Shown: piece by piece, positions 42,700 to 54,990 of the stretch
How the letters are laid out: the number at the start of each line of letters is the position of its first letter
How positions within the stretch are numbered: position 1 is the first letter of the stretch
From: Metallyticus violacea
Lineage: Eukaryota; Arthropoda; Insecta; Mantodea; Metallyticidae
DNA length: 64,000 nt
NCBI GenBank assembly: GCA_030762175.1
Contig: CM060846.1
Location: forward strand, 182,068,541 to 182,132,540
Direction of reading: 5' to 3'
The notes under the pieces: model-generated
Databases searched by the model: none
What the model was told of the DNA's origin: nothing
What the model saw: the letters and a program-made list of their open reading frames with translations, nothing else
Made by a program: the position numbers and the translations under genes

Positions 42700-42935
42700 A
42701 GAACGTGCCGTACGTCGTGCTAGGCGTCCAGACGATCACGACCAAGAACGGGCCTAACATGTTTTTTCCGCCTCGAGAAGGGGAAAAAGAAGTATTTCTT
42801 CACACAAGATTCTGCAATTTTTCTACAGAACTCGTCAACCAACCCAACTCTTTTGCCTTTTACATCGTGAACCAAGGAGAGGAGTTTCTCCGAAACGACT
42901 ACTGGAGGCACGCCATAAAATTTTCACCCACGTAA
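42700..42935 (+). pseudogene. Arm gene, frame X, right copy
   Basis: The product reads NVPYVVLGVQTITTKNGP, then a diverged EKEVFLHTRFCNFS and VNQPNSFAFY with GEEFLRNDY. It keeps the frame of the left copy with a 3-base length difference and the same stop. CTACAGCAG just upstream, after a T-rich run, could be a splice acceptor. Function unknown. I label it pseudogene because the neighbouring frame Y is broken in this arm. Confidence 0.55.
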
Positions 42936-43435
42936 AAGCACGGCATGCCTAACACACCCGGGAATTGTCAAAAATCTCCTTCTAAAACTCGCTTTTGACA
43001 AGCAAAACTACGTCCCAACAAGCCCAACTAACATCAACCTGATCTCCGCCCAAATATCCTTTCTTGGAGTGGACAAAAGAGTCTCCGTCAAACTCGCAAC
43101 CAACAACACCGACTCCGTGGAAGTCAAATGCTTGCCTTCAAAAATACTCAATTACGATACAGACGCGCGCTGTACCATTTACCTCAGAACCATCTACAAG
43201 ACGCCAGCCCTATACTGCAAAATTACATCGGTGCCGTGCTTCTCCACCGCTACCTTCCGTGATTCGTTTCCATCTCCATTTCATCGGCCCAGGAACACCT
43301 CAACAAATTTTCTCATATGCTATTCATCTGCGTCACCAACTTTACAAGGATCAAACAGAGAGCAGCAGAAACGAAGACAGTAACGATGGTGTAGCGTTTA
43401 CTAGAAGGGCTTATACTACATTTTTTAAAATAATT
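42905..43435 (+). pseudogene. Arm gene, frame Y, right copy
   Basis: Open from the end of frame X, offset +1 as in the left arm. It has an extra in-frame segment (LAFDKQNYVPT) absent on the left, then SPTNINLISAQISFLGVDK and VSVKLATNNTDSVEVKCLPS. Near 43225 a frameshift moves the reading into the frame giving ASPPLPSVIRFHLHF and RHQLYKDQTESS. The left copy lacks this break. Confidence 0.55.
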
Positions 43436-43790
43436 TAAATGGGGGAAAACGCATTACTTTTGTAAAAAATATGCATGCGGCAAACGTTTAATTTCCATTA
43501 TTAATATTTTGTATAATAAGTTATGTTATTATTAATTTGTATAATTATATATCCACCGGTTTTTATAATGATATTTTCGCCCTTTTGTATTCGCCATTTT
43601 TGTATAAATATATGCATAAAATAATTTTTTTAATTTGTATAAAAACATTTCTTTTTAGCGTATCTTTCCCCGTGTGGTCGCCTGCAATACTGTGCCAGCT
43701 GGTCACGCACCGCAGAATGTGCACCTTGTTGAGTAGGCAGAGTGCTCAAAGAAGGAAATAATACTACTTTTAACATTACAAAATTTATCT

Positions 43791-43983
43791 TTACTTTCTT
43801 TTATGGTATTAGCTACCATCTTCTGCTTACATACAATTTACTGCTTCTCGTCCAGGCTTTCTAACAATATTTTTCTTCCGTTTGCTTGTATCTGCTACCT
43901 CCTTCCACTCTGTTTTATAGATGTAATATCATCAATTTCATGAAAGGAATATAAATGAATATGATTATAGTGTATATTATATC

Positions 43984-44033
<50 letters not shown>

Positions 44034-44798
44034 GAAAACCGTAATAGATAAATGAAAGAACGCTCTTATTACCTTGTCCATTTGAAAACAACTTTTTCCA
44101 TTATAATTTATCTAACTCCTAAATTACACAATATGTGACACATATTTTACGCACAGATTGAACAATATGATATCGTATTAAGGTCATATGTCGTATTTTG
44201 GCCTCAAAAGTTTCAGGCATGCTATTTGCTTTCTATATTTGTGTATGCCCATTAGGATTGCTACTGTTGTGTTACATCATCCCTTCCCATTGAAAATTCT
44301 TCCAAAAAATGGATGCAAAAGTGGTCAGTAACACTCCTTACATGTTTCATAAAAATTTTAGTATACATAAGTTCAACTACAATAAAGTGCAAATAGAAAA
44401 TTTCATATAATGATACAAAGTATTGTAAGTCCCCTGCCATGGATTTGAAGAGAACAATACATCAAATTAAAAGGCAATGTAAGTAGTAATACAATTTCCA
44501 AGAGCAGCTGTAGCTCAATCGTTAAAGTTATAAGGAAGAAAAAGCACATATTGGTATCATTTTGGAAACATTAAATATTATAAAATAGTGTGTTATCATT
44601 TAAAGGAATGGAACTGCATATAGTCTCAACATAGTTGCATGGTGAAAAAGTACCAAGGTTGGCTAAATAATTACAGGCATAAAAATATTTTAACGCTAAT
44701 TATGTGTACCTGTTGTGGTTGTTGTTGTTATTGGCCGTGCGATTGAACTCCAACCACAACGAACCTTGAAGTCACATAATATTAGCGTTTCATTATTA

Positions 44799-44836
<38 letters not shown>

Positions 44837-47800
44837 TCAGTAGCGTGCAAATGATCCCAAAATATAATAAGCCACAAGTCAGTAAATATTCGCCTTCTCA
44901 GATCAAACAAACATAACACCGTCAATCTAATCCAGGTAATACACTTCATCGCGAATGGAAACTAGGTTAATCGGAAAATAAGAAGCTGTTCAATATAAGG
45001 GGAAATGATAATTGTTGCAAAGTCAACGTGCTTCAGAAATTGCCGGTGTAAAGCATCCTATATTATAATGAAGCTGAAAAACTTCGTATGTTTGAGCATA
45101 CTTACAGTACTAAAACTCAAATGGTTGGTTTTAAAAGAATTCCAATTATAATGCTAATAACAAAACTTTGATTCCGTTTTATTTCACTACATTTAAGGCT
45201 TACACTTAATCTTGCACAGATTGAGATTAAGGGAGGTTGAGGCATAATTTGCACTAAATGAGAAGTGGGAAAAATTAAAAAAAAAAAAAAAAAAAAACAT
45301 TGCCAGCACAACCTTACCGCCGTTCATGCTTCTGTCACATAGGCATTGGAAACATCCTTTTATGTCATCCAAGAGAAGAGAAACGATCGTAATAGCGAGG
45401 ACAAGAGCAGAAAGAGGAGAAAGACTGGGGCAGAAAAAAATAAAATAAAAGGTGCAGAAGCAAGCACAAAGAAGTGAAAGGGGATAGAAGAAGGAAGTAC
45501 TTTATCGAGCGGCCTTACCCATATATATTCCCACACCTTATTTCGGATCTCCCTCCCACCCATGAAATCCCATGTATTAAATCCACCTTCCCCTATCGTT
45601 TTTCTCGCCCTCCTTCTAACAAGATCAATGGGATGAATTAGAGAACAATGTGAAGTGACAGTGGTGATGAAGACATATCGCTGTTTCCGTACACTAATCC
45701 TATAGGCAGGCGATCCCGTCTTACTTCGTGGATCTCACACGCTATACATGTACCTCCACATGCCTCAAAGTACATTTTCGTCCTTTCCCCCATTTTCATT
45801 GAAGCTATGGTCACAGTATCCAAAGATGCTCTCAGCATAAGACTTACTTCCATTATTCTTCCAAATCGTTAAACCTTTTTGGTATATGGAAGTATGAAAA
45901 AAAATAAATAAAAATAAAATAAACGGGTCAAAAACATAGGTACAATTCGAAAACAATTACAGAAAGCAAGAGTTTGCTTATTATGCTCATCTTCCCTCTT
46001 TCTGAAAAATTATAAATTAAGCTATTAAAATTGAGGAACGTTTCTGATTAATCTTCGATTTTAGCTTCAAAAATAAGTTTCTTGAGCACAGTTGCCCCAG
46101 CGGGATAGTTCAGACTGTAACGTTTGGGACTGGAATTTGGGAGATACTAAGTTTAAATCTTGCAATCCACTAATTTGACAAATGTTTTTTGTAGTTTTCC
46201 TCAGTTCACTTTCAGAGAGAACAAATGCCGGACTCGTTTTTCTTTGCATGGATTTACTTTCTATTTAAATATTCAATGTCATTCCATTTCTCTATGTATA
46301 ATGGTTTATGAATATATTTTGTTGTTAATAATAAGTTTAGCTTTGATTGTTTTTGTTATAGTGGCGATGGCCTTTTTCACTTTGTGTCTACGTTTTCCTG
46401 TGTTTTTGTGGTGTCTTCGAGGTGGCTCTGACATTGAACTGACCACCCATTCGGAGTCCCTAAGTGCATATGCGTACTCTAATGTTTGTCCAAAAACAAG
46501 TTACTTTCTGAACGTCGACAGAGCCAAGTTTTGGTTTGTAAATCACAGGAAATGTAATTCCTAATATCGGGGTAGGATAAATAGTTATAGAAGAAGAATT
46601 GCACAACTACTGGTCTTGCAGCCTGCCAAACGCATGTGTGTAGCATAAAAAGCGCTAGAGTTAAATCGTGCGCTTATTAAATAAAATAAATACATTTAAT
46701 TAACGTCTTATTATATCATAAAGTAAGTTCTATTCAGTGATTTTACATCGCAACATGTAATTTGAAACGGGAGTAATTTTGTTAAGAAGCACCCCCTGTC
46801 TGAACCTCTGTCTCTATATCTCTCTCTCTGTCTCTCTCTCTCATATACCCAATTTGGAATTAAATCAAACATTTATTGTGATAACAGTAGTTATACATAT
46901 TACAGCTATTTTATTATTGTGCATCTTATGGTTACATTCACTACATTCAAAGCATATGGACATACCCGGTTTTCATGAAATTATTGGTAAAACTTTTTTT
47001 CTAGTCTGTCCATATATGAAAAATGGAAATATAACACAATTATGGTTTGCTTTAAAATATTATGGCTAAATATTCCTCAATCATATGACAACTTTTAAAA
47101 ATCATAAAAAACGTCCTCGATAATAATTACCATTCCATCACCCAAACGTAAAATATTATGTCCAACAGAAGAAAACGCTGTGTAGGAAAACTACGGAAGT
47201 GATTTTCTTAGTTTTCCATTCCATATCTGTCGCGGTGTAATTCACATAAAAATGTGTTTACATTGAATAACACATAATACTTTTCGTATAAAATCTTAAT
47301 CTTTCCCGGCTGTAAACAATCCTTCTTGGGATTCCAGCCAGGTTAATTGTTTGTAGATATCCGAGCTTTCGGAGACTAACCTCCTTAATTAGACAACTTA
47401 CGTGAGGACAGCAAAAATATTGGAATTGTAATTCGGCGGTGGGCGGGCCTTAATGGAAGGTAAAAAGGAAAAGGTTAGACATAATGTAATAAGGACGAAG
47501 AATCGAAATGTGGTTTGGAATCGATATTTTTAAGTTTGGGAAAAGATACACTAAAGAGAGCGATCTGTAGCATTTATAGCCAGGGTCACGCGTCAAAGCA
47601 AATAATATAAAATCTCTCTTTACGGAAAATGTTAAAAGTGCCCATCCTCACCACAAACGCCACTATGCATGAACAGACGGATAACGCAGCCGATAGAAAG
47701 TCGGGCCAGGTGTGCTTGGAGGAGAATCCGGCGTCATTTCATTATCGATCATGGGGGTTCAGCCCACCGAAAACATAAAGAATAAGAATATTCTAAACGA

Positions 47801-49164
47801 GATGATGAGGACTGTGTACACTTTGTATATATTGTAAATAAGTGTCAGAAATAAACATACCGTATATTGTGTATAAATTGCATATATGTAAATGCTATAC
47901 ATAGGAGATATAGCTCATAAAAGTGATGCTGGAGAAGATGCTGGAACCCGCTACCTCCATAAAAATCTTTTACTCATATATTTGAGTACATCCTCACAAT
48001 AGGTCGACTAGTATTCATTTCTAAATTGCGGATATCGATACTTCTTCCTCCTTTTCAACTTGAAATAATGAAAAAATTCAGAATCAATATTTTGAACAAG
48101 TCTCATTCCACAACAGAAGCGTATCTCTGTACACAGGAGATAACGAAAAAGATGTATACAAGCAACCTTATTTTGGTGACATTTTTTGAAAGAGAACCTA
48201 TATATGCTGAGGAAGTGCAGAAAGTGTTTTAATGTCTGCGAATGAAATATATGTCTTACAAAAGAAAATCTCAAGGGAAAATACAACAAATGTCACTTAT
48301 ACAAGACAGATGAGTAACAATATGTCTTTGTTAAATTTTCAAGAAATTCATGTTTTTATAGATAATGGTCATTTAAAGTGATTGATATGAAATACTAATG
48401 AAGAATTCGTTTTAATTACCAAATTATATCTAATTCCAGAATAGTTCAGTGAATTTAAGGCTAATTTTAGTATGCATTAATTATGTTTAAGTCACAAGGA
48501 AATAAATAATTTCAAGTACAAATAACGGTTTTAACGTATATTTTCTCATAACCTGTAGCAGAAATTGTCCAAGACTAGGAGAACAATCAATACAACTTGC
48601 TATTTGCGCTTGCAGTTACCTTGCAGACATTTAGATTCCACTCATTCTGCTCACAGCGAACACGGCGTTGTACGACATGACAGATTTCATAGCTTGCGGG
48701 AATTTTTTGTTGTGAGGCCACATGCTTGCTTTAGTAGCGTGTCAGTTCCTCCACTGAATAAGTAGCACTAGGCTTTTCCTCGCATGAAACATTGGCGCAT
48801 ATGTGCATAAGCACGCATGCATACTTTCTTCACTCCATTGTTTTTGAATAACTTTGAAGCGTTTCTGTGTCTTGTAGATGCAAATCATTACAATGTTTTC
48901 CTGTGTTTTTAAACGGTGAGCGTTTAGTTATTTTTTGTTTATCTGTGAGTGAATGAATTTACAGACATGTGCACACATACTATTCAGGTTATAATGTTAA
49001 GTGGCAATTTGTAAAAACCTTACAAAATAGAATTACCTTAGCATCTCACACATAGAGTGAAACCCTAACTTTCTCTGCAGCTGAATATTTTATAATTAAG
49101 AAAATGTATTGTTTATCATTAAGCCAACTACCATTATTACTAATAATACAATATTCTACTTCTC

Positions 49165-49215
<51 letters not shown>

Positions 49216-50186
49216 AGATAGGATTTATGTTTGTAGCAGATTTACCTTTAAACGTTCTGAGAACTAAGCGTGAATTGTGTGAAATAAACAAATATACATA
49301 TAAACAATTTAACGATTTCAAAATGAATAAATATCCTACACCTAATAAAGATATAAAATATAAAAACAGAAAAGGAAATTGTTCTTAGGCTGTGTCTTTC
49401 TCATTAATAGAAATTATATGGTGGTTATTAATACTTGAGCATTGTTTTTGAAGTGACAAACGATACCAGGAAAATATTAGGTGGGAAAGGTCTATTTCTA
49501 GTAATTCGTCACCTGGATTTTAGTATACAACATTTAAATTAATTAAATGCTGCATAAATCCGCTTTATTTCTATTTGTAAGAAACAAAAATGCGTCACTC
49601 TATTGTATGCTATACTCTATGCTACTATAATTTTAATTTCTCCCTGAAGAAAACTCTGTTGAACATATATAAATGTCACTCTTTGCTTGTGTCATTGGTG
49701 CACAGTGTTTAAGTTCATGAGGTCAAAAGTTAAAAAAGGGAATATATCAACTTCATTACAACCAACATCAGAGTTCTTCCATTATTATAATTTCTGCAGC
49801 GTTTCATTGACATAAATATAAAAAGTTGTACGATTATTACCATTAGTAATAGTGGTGCCGGTCGTCATGGTAGTCATGCAAATGGTGCCAGTAATATAGG
49901 TGTAAATATTGAATGAAACGTTTCCCCCGTATAAAAGATTTTTTTCTGCGTAAAAATTTTGCAATCATAATCGTAAATACATATTTGACTATTGCTGTAG
50001 CTGCTGTTCAAAGAAGAATGATAATAATATTTACAGGTTAATTTCCATCGCGAAAATTTACCTTTATAATATTTGTAGTCGTCATGCAATGCGTAATGTA
50101 CGCACGGTACTAGTTGCATTGTTACTACTAGTCCCCTCCTTGAGAAGTGGGTAAATTGGGACATATTCAGTTCCACCTATAGCACA
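43791..50186. other. Non-coding DNA with microsatellites
   Basis: No gene assigned. Simple repeats: (AT)n 43987-44029, (TTA)n 44791-44837, poly-A 45276-45298, (CT)n 46809-46842 and (CTA)n about 49165-49215. A 134-codon frame at 46160-46564 has a hydrophobic stretch but no ATG start or known motif. The segment 47350-47400, with GAGCTTTCGGAGACTAACCTCC, resembles the terminal sequence of Penelope-like elements, but no coding part accompanies it. Confidence 0.5.
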
Positions 50187-50840
50187 ATGGAGTTAACACG
50201 TGATAACCAATATTCTGCTCTGAAATTCTGCTTTCGTCTCAACAAATCTTCAGCTGAGGTCTTTGAAATGTTACAGGAGGCTTATGGAGTGTTCTTCCCT
50301 AAAACACAACTCGAAGATTGTTTAAAATGTTAAAAATGGGAGGCAATTAATTTCAAAGAGAGGTGAACCCGGTTGTCCAGTTTGTGTTCTAGCGGAAGAA
50401 CACATTAACATTGCAGCTGTCATTGTGAGACAAGATAATCGAATAACATTAAAAACACTTTCAGAAATTCTGAACATTTCACTGGACGCCACCAATCCAC
50501 GATAATGCATGGTAGCACATAACAAATTATGTTGCTCAATATCTCTTTCAAAAGTGTATCCCTCACCGTCCTCCTCACCCTCCTTTAGGTCCAGATTTAT
50601 TCTCGTGTGATATATATATATATATTCAAAATTGAAGAAACAACTTCATCGGACGCACTTTCACCATGAGGAAAAGTGGTGAAAATTGTGGAGGCGATTC
50701 TGAAAATCCCTTCAAAATTGTTTCCAGTTTGTTCGAGAGGTGCATTGTATCTAAAGGGAACCACTTTGAGAAAGATCGTCAAAATTTTGAAGGTGGATAA
50801 AAGCAATTTGCCAAAAAAGTTATGATCATTCGTCATTGAA
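50187..50840 (+). pseudogene. Mariner-like transposase relic
   Basis: Starts at an ATG reading MELTRDNQYSALKFCFRLNK, then SSAEVFEMLQEAYG, the N-terminal helix-turn-helix of mariner-type transposases. After stops come a GCPVC segment and EEHINIAAVIVRQDNRITLK with LSEILNISL, the second helix-turn-helix. The tail (about 50640-50800) has a VCSRGALYL-like piece and KIVKILKVDKSN, where a C-terminal region would be. The catalytic core is missing or unrecognisable. It differs from the mariner at 15913-16985. Terminal repeats were not found. Confidence 0.68.
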
Positions 50841-53279
50841 CGGGCATTGTATACGTGTAACTACAGAGCACAATGATAAATTGTTAAATGCTACTAATTT
50901 TCCCCGTGATTATTATAATTTAGTTTCAGAATATACCCATGCTGCTAAATTTAGGTAAATATTCATATTAAGCTTTTCATTCAAAAGCAAGTTAAATGTG
51001 AAAACAAAAGAATAGTTTCCTTTATCTCTGGAAAATGTATTTCCAGAATAGAGCCATGTTTGGTTTTAAACCAAGAAAGCAGTACTATATCATACATATG
51101 TAATATTTACTAAATAATTTATGTAGTATATATACATTATACACTGAATTTATATATTAAATGCACGTACTTTGTTTCAGCGTTATAAATTTATTGGATT
51201 CGAAGAAGCATAGAAAGGAATACTATTAATACTGGAACTCCAGAACTTTGTAAATCCTAATAAGGTTATACTTATATGTCTTTGGAAATATCTTCAGCCT
51301 ATGTCACTGCATGTTTATATGTACAAAGAGTTGTATGCTGCAAAAAGTAATGTCGGTCCTGGTGGTGTAATAAAATAATCTAGGATGAGTGTTGCAAAAA
51401 AGAACATCCAGATTTTAATATTTGGCATGCAAATAAATAAATAAAACTAGCTGGTGGAAGAAAACATAAGAAGTATGATGCGTTATGAAATTAAGAAAAG
51501 GCATTAAAGAAATAAAATATAGAAGTAAGACAATTAAGTGCAGAGTGTTCTGCATTCTTAAGCGAAGACTTATGTTTTCGTCTTGATAACAAAGATCATA
51601 AAATATTAATATTGTACCATAAGGGATGCCTAGCAGTACTGCAAAAAAGGAATTGCCCAGCCACTTGCAGACATGATGACTCCAAAGTCCCGATGATTTC
51701 CGCATCGACACATTAACGAATTTGAATTCCAAGCAGTTCTTATTGCTCAGCACACAAAGGTATACGATTGGTGATGCTCTTAATTACAGCTACTAACTGC
51801 GATTATAGTAAAAGCACACGCCCTTGCCTGAATCATACAACGATTCATCACCCCACTTCCCTTCTCTCTCTCCGTTCCGGTAAATTCCCACTACTTATCC
51901 CACTCCACCTTGTCCCCTACCCCACGAGCAGCACCACTGACGTACAATATGGTTATTAATTAGAATTACTGTTAGTGTAGTCTACATAGGAACTGAGAAG
52001 CGAGATAGCTATATTATATATTGTGTAGCCTTGCTCATCGAGGCGAAAATATTGTGACCAGTTGTTCTAGTTACCACCATACACGTTAAAACAGGGAACT
52101 ATAAACTTCAAATTATTATTTGTTGCACTGTCCTATCGCATCAACGGTGAGGGAGATGAAAAATAATAAAACCTTAAATTTATGAACCACTATTTTCTGT
52201 GATTCATTTTAAAATTTAAAATCAAAAGTGTAATATGCGTAATATTTAAAAACAGGATATACTTTTATTCTAAAATTAGAAATGCATAGTACACTGATCA
52301 CTGTTTGACAGGATAGAATGATAAATCAAAATCATCTGCCGACACCAAATATTACTCAAATGGAGCAAAGTCCTCAATTTTAATAATGGCATGACTGATA
52401 ACATTCATCTTAGCATTCAGCAGTTGACAAGCGGTATTTGAAAAAGATATAACATAAGAACGAATAAACTCACTTTTTATTTATATCTAACGTGTAATGT
52501 AACAAGATGAATTCCAAACAATTAAGGAACTCAATTCCTAATGCTATAAATAAACCCGGAGATACCCTTCAACCTGCCACACCCAGTAAAGTTTTATAAA
52601 TAATTTCATTCCAGGAAAGGATTTCGTCTGGAATGGAAACCAGACTCAATGCTACTTGATCTACAGTTAATCTGTCACTCTGTTCTTCCGCCCGCAGCCC
52701 TTACATGTTGTATCTCTTCTATCCCATTTAGATATGTTGATTTCGACAACTGATTCCAGCATCTTCTAAGCTATGTTTCTCAAACATGTTTTTGTTGTAA
52801 AAGTATGGAAAAAATTAAATGTCTTTCATTATTTTATTTTATATTGTTATATTTTAACTTTATTTTTATTATTTGGGGGGGGTTCTATGATGAGCAAGGT
52901 AATCTTTTAGTATAAATTTGTATGGTGCTCGCTAGAAAATAGCCTCCTAGGGACACAGAATTCTTCCGGGTCTATACAGGAAATTTAAGCCAGCGGCTGA
53001 CTACAATTTGAATGTACAAGTATGACAGTTAAGATACAGTGTGACTTTTCTTTATCAGACTTTTCTTTATCAGAAGAAAATACAGCAGGGCTGTCAACCA
53101 ACCTTATCTACACATTCCTTCATTGCCAAATCTCACTTCATTAAGTCGTGCATGTATTGATAATTAAAATAGACAGTCTTTTATGCTTTATTTTTAGGGG
53201 TATAAATGTTTGTTAAATCGTAGCTGAAATTGTAGAACGTAGGCTTTTCACGGCCAGTCTTCCGGGCCGTAAGGTCGCG
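50841..53279. other. Non-coding, nothing recognised
   Basis: AT-rich DNA without convincing features. The short string at 51349-51371 resembles the first 20 bases of SINE-A, but the rest of the SINE is absent. Confidence 0.5.
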
Positions 53280-53565
53280 GTCCAATGGAATTGTTCTCCT
53301 TAATCTCCCCAGACGTTTGGTTCACGACGGCTGTGAACATCTTCAGTGTGTAGTAGCCTTGGCCTTCTTGAAGACGGGTCAGTGACGGACTCGTTGTTAG
53401 AACTAACAGTTTTATATACGGTAGGGGTGCCTCTGGAACTGAGCGCTTATTGGTGCGCTTGGTTTGAAGGGTTGGATCTAGCTATGAGCTGCTGGTGTGG
53501 CCAAGCGGAATGAAGGTTGCTGAATGGTTGGCGTTGTTTCTTGGTTTGATATTTTATAAGGCCGT
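53280..53565 (+). repeat. Left inverted terminal repeat of the Penelope-like element
   Basis: Its reverse complement matches 56675-56965 along its length with scattered differences. Confidence 0.85.
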
Positions 53566-54990
53566 TTACCATTCTGAATGCAATGTCAGTGTTTGTTCTT
53601 TATTCTCTTTTTCTCAGTTTTTCGTCGGTCATCGGTTGAAGAGTGAACAGGTGAGCGGAGCGAAGCAGAGAGACGCCAAGATAAGCCGAGAGATTCCGAC
53701 CAGCTAGTCGTGACTGAATCTCCGAGGCCAGTGTGGCAGTCCGCTTGCACAACTGGACTACAGAGAAGCTTAAACTTCAACCTCTCTACAGCGGCACAGA
53801 AATTCAATTACACACACAGTTTAGCTGGACATAGAAGCACGATCATAGCCAATAGTCTTTGACTGGTATAACTAGGCATCTTTAGGGGTTGGTCCGCTGC
53901 TCCCCGGGCTTTTCAGTGCCCACAATCTGTATTATTTCTCTTAATATCTCTATCTTTCCTCGATTCTATCTAGTGTTTAAGTTCCCTATTAGATTATGTA
54001 GTTAAATAATCACGTTTACTGCAGGTTAGCATAAAAATAAGAGTTAGCTCAGTCATAAAATTAATGCTGCTGTAAAAACTATTAGGTTCTAATTTCAATT
54101 TTCTTATTTATATTTTCTTCCCTTATGACCTAGAAAAACTTAAGTTGTAATAACAACTGCCAAGATGGAGCGATATTCTCCCCTCTAAACCACGTCGACT
54201 TCCAAGGAAGTTACCAGAACAATGAAGAATACGCCGCAGGGCAAAACTACCAAGGTTAGGAAAACTAACTGCATACCTAAGCGAGGAGACAGCAAGAAGT
54301 CGATGCCCAGAAAACCCCTGGATCTGAGTCTGAGCAGTTACAGCGACAGTAGTCGTCTATTCATTAACGAGGACCGGCCGGAGGCCGCCGCTGGTTGCTC
54401 TCCGACGTATGTCACGAAGGGCGTCGAAATCTGGGTCGACTGGTTTAGCATTTGACGTGTATGCTTCCTCCATGGCATCAGCCAGTGTTTCGATCTTGTC
54501 TGTTGGGGTCTCCACATACAACATTACAAAGTAGAAGCACAATTATACCATAAATAATCTATGTATCAATTACACACTTAAGACTACGCCCCAATCAGGG
54601 CAAGTGCACAAACAATTACGAATATGCATGTATACACCGTCATAAGTAATTTATATTGTTTCTTATATTTTCCAGAAAACTCCCAAAACAGCGAGAGTGC
54701 CAAAGATGTCAACCCCTCCCCCCTTTTCCCGGTTGATGACCACAAGTAGGTAAGTCAAGTAAGTAATTACACCCAATATTAATTAGCATGAAACTACACC
54801 TCAAAATTCTTCACATCTTGAGCATGATTTCACCATTAATACGTATGTCCTACTCTGAGCTACATACCAAGTTCGATACCTAGCCCACCTCATTCCGATT
54901 ACTCTCTTGTAATTGTGCGTCTTAGTGGAATCATTAACTAACTCCAGAGTGCTTCGACGGTACCTTCACCAACTTCCCACCCTTCACGTA
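53566..54990 (+). other. 5' region of the Penelope-like element
   Basis: No firm domain. A frame at 54222-54455 starts with MKNTPQGKTTKVRKTN and has a Ser-rich middle (LDLSLSSYSDSSRLF). GTAAG-like strings near 54750 (TAGGTAAGTCAAGTAAGT) could be splice donors, and some Penelope-like elements keep introns. The frame may be an N-terminal exon of the element or unrelated. Confidence 0.4.

Larger units (their letters stand above)
42300..43790 (+). repeat. Right arm of the inverted repeat pair (unknown element)
   Basis: Inverted counterpart of 17210-18710. The order on the plus strand is the tandem TGACGTCA-type units (42408-42550), frame X, frame Y, an AT-rich tail with TTTTTGTATAAA-like words and a patch reading AECSKKEIILLL. 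Matching continues outward to about 43780. Beyond that, neither side resembles the other. Confidence 0.85.

Noticed and set aside
43987..44029. Candidate CRISPR-like or regulatory repeat
   Set aside because: It is a plain (AT)n microsatellite without spacers.
46160..46564. 134-codon frame with a hydrophobic stretch
   Set aside because: It begins at a non-ATG codon, shows no family motif and lies in AT-rich non-coding DNA; a chance frame is more likely than a membrane protein.
49104..49388. Open frame with long threonine or valine runs
   Set aside because: The runs are translation of a (CTA)n microsatellite on either strand.
51349..51371. Match to the first 20 bases of SINE-A
   Set aside because: Only the first bases match; no A or B box or body follows, so it may be chance or an extreme truncation.
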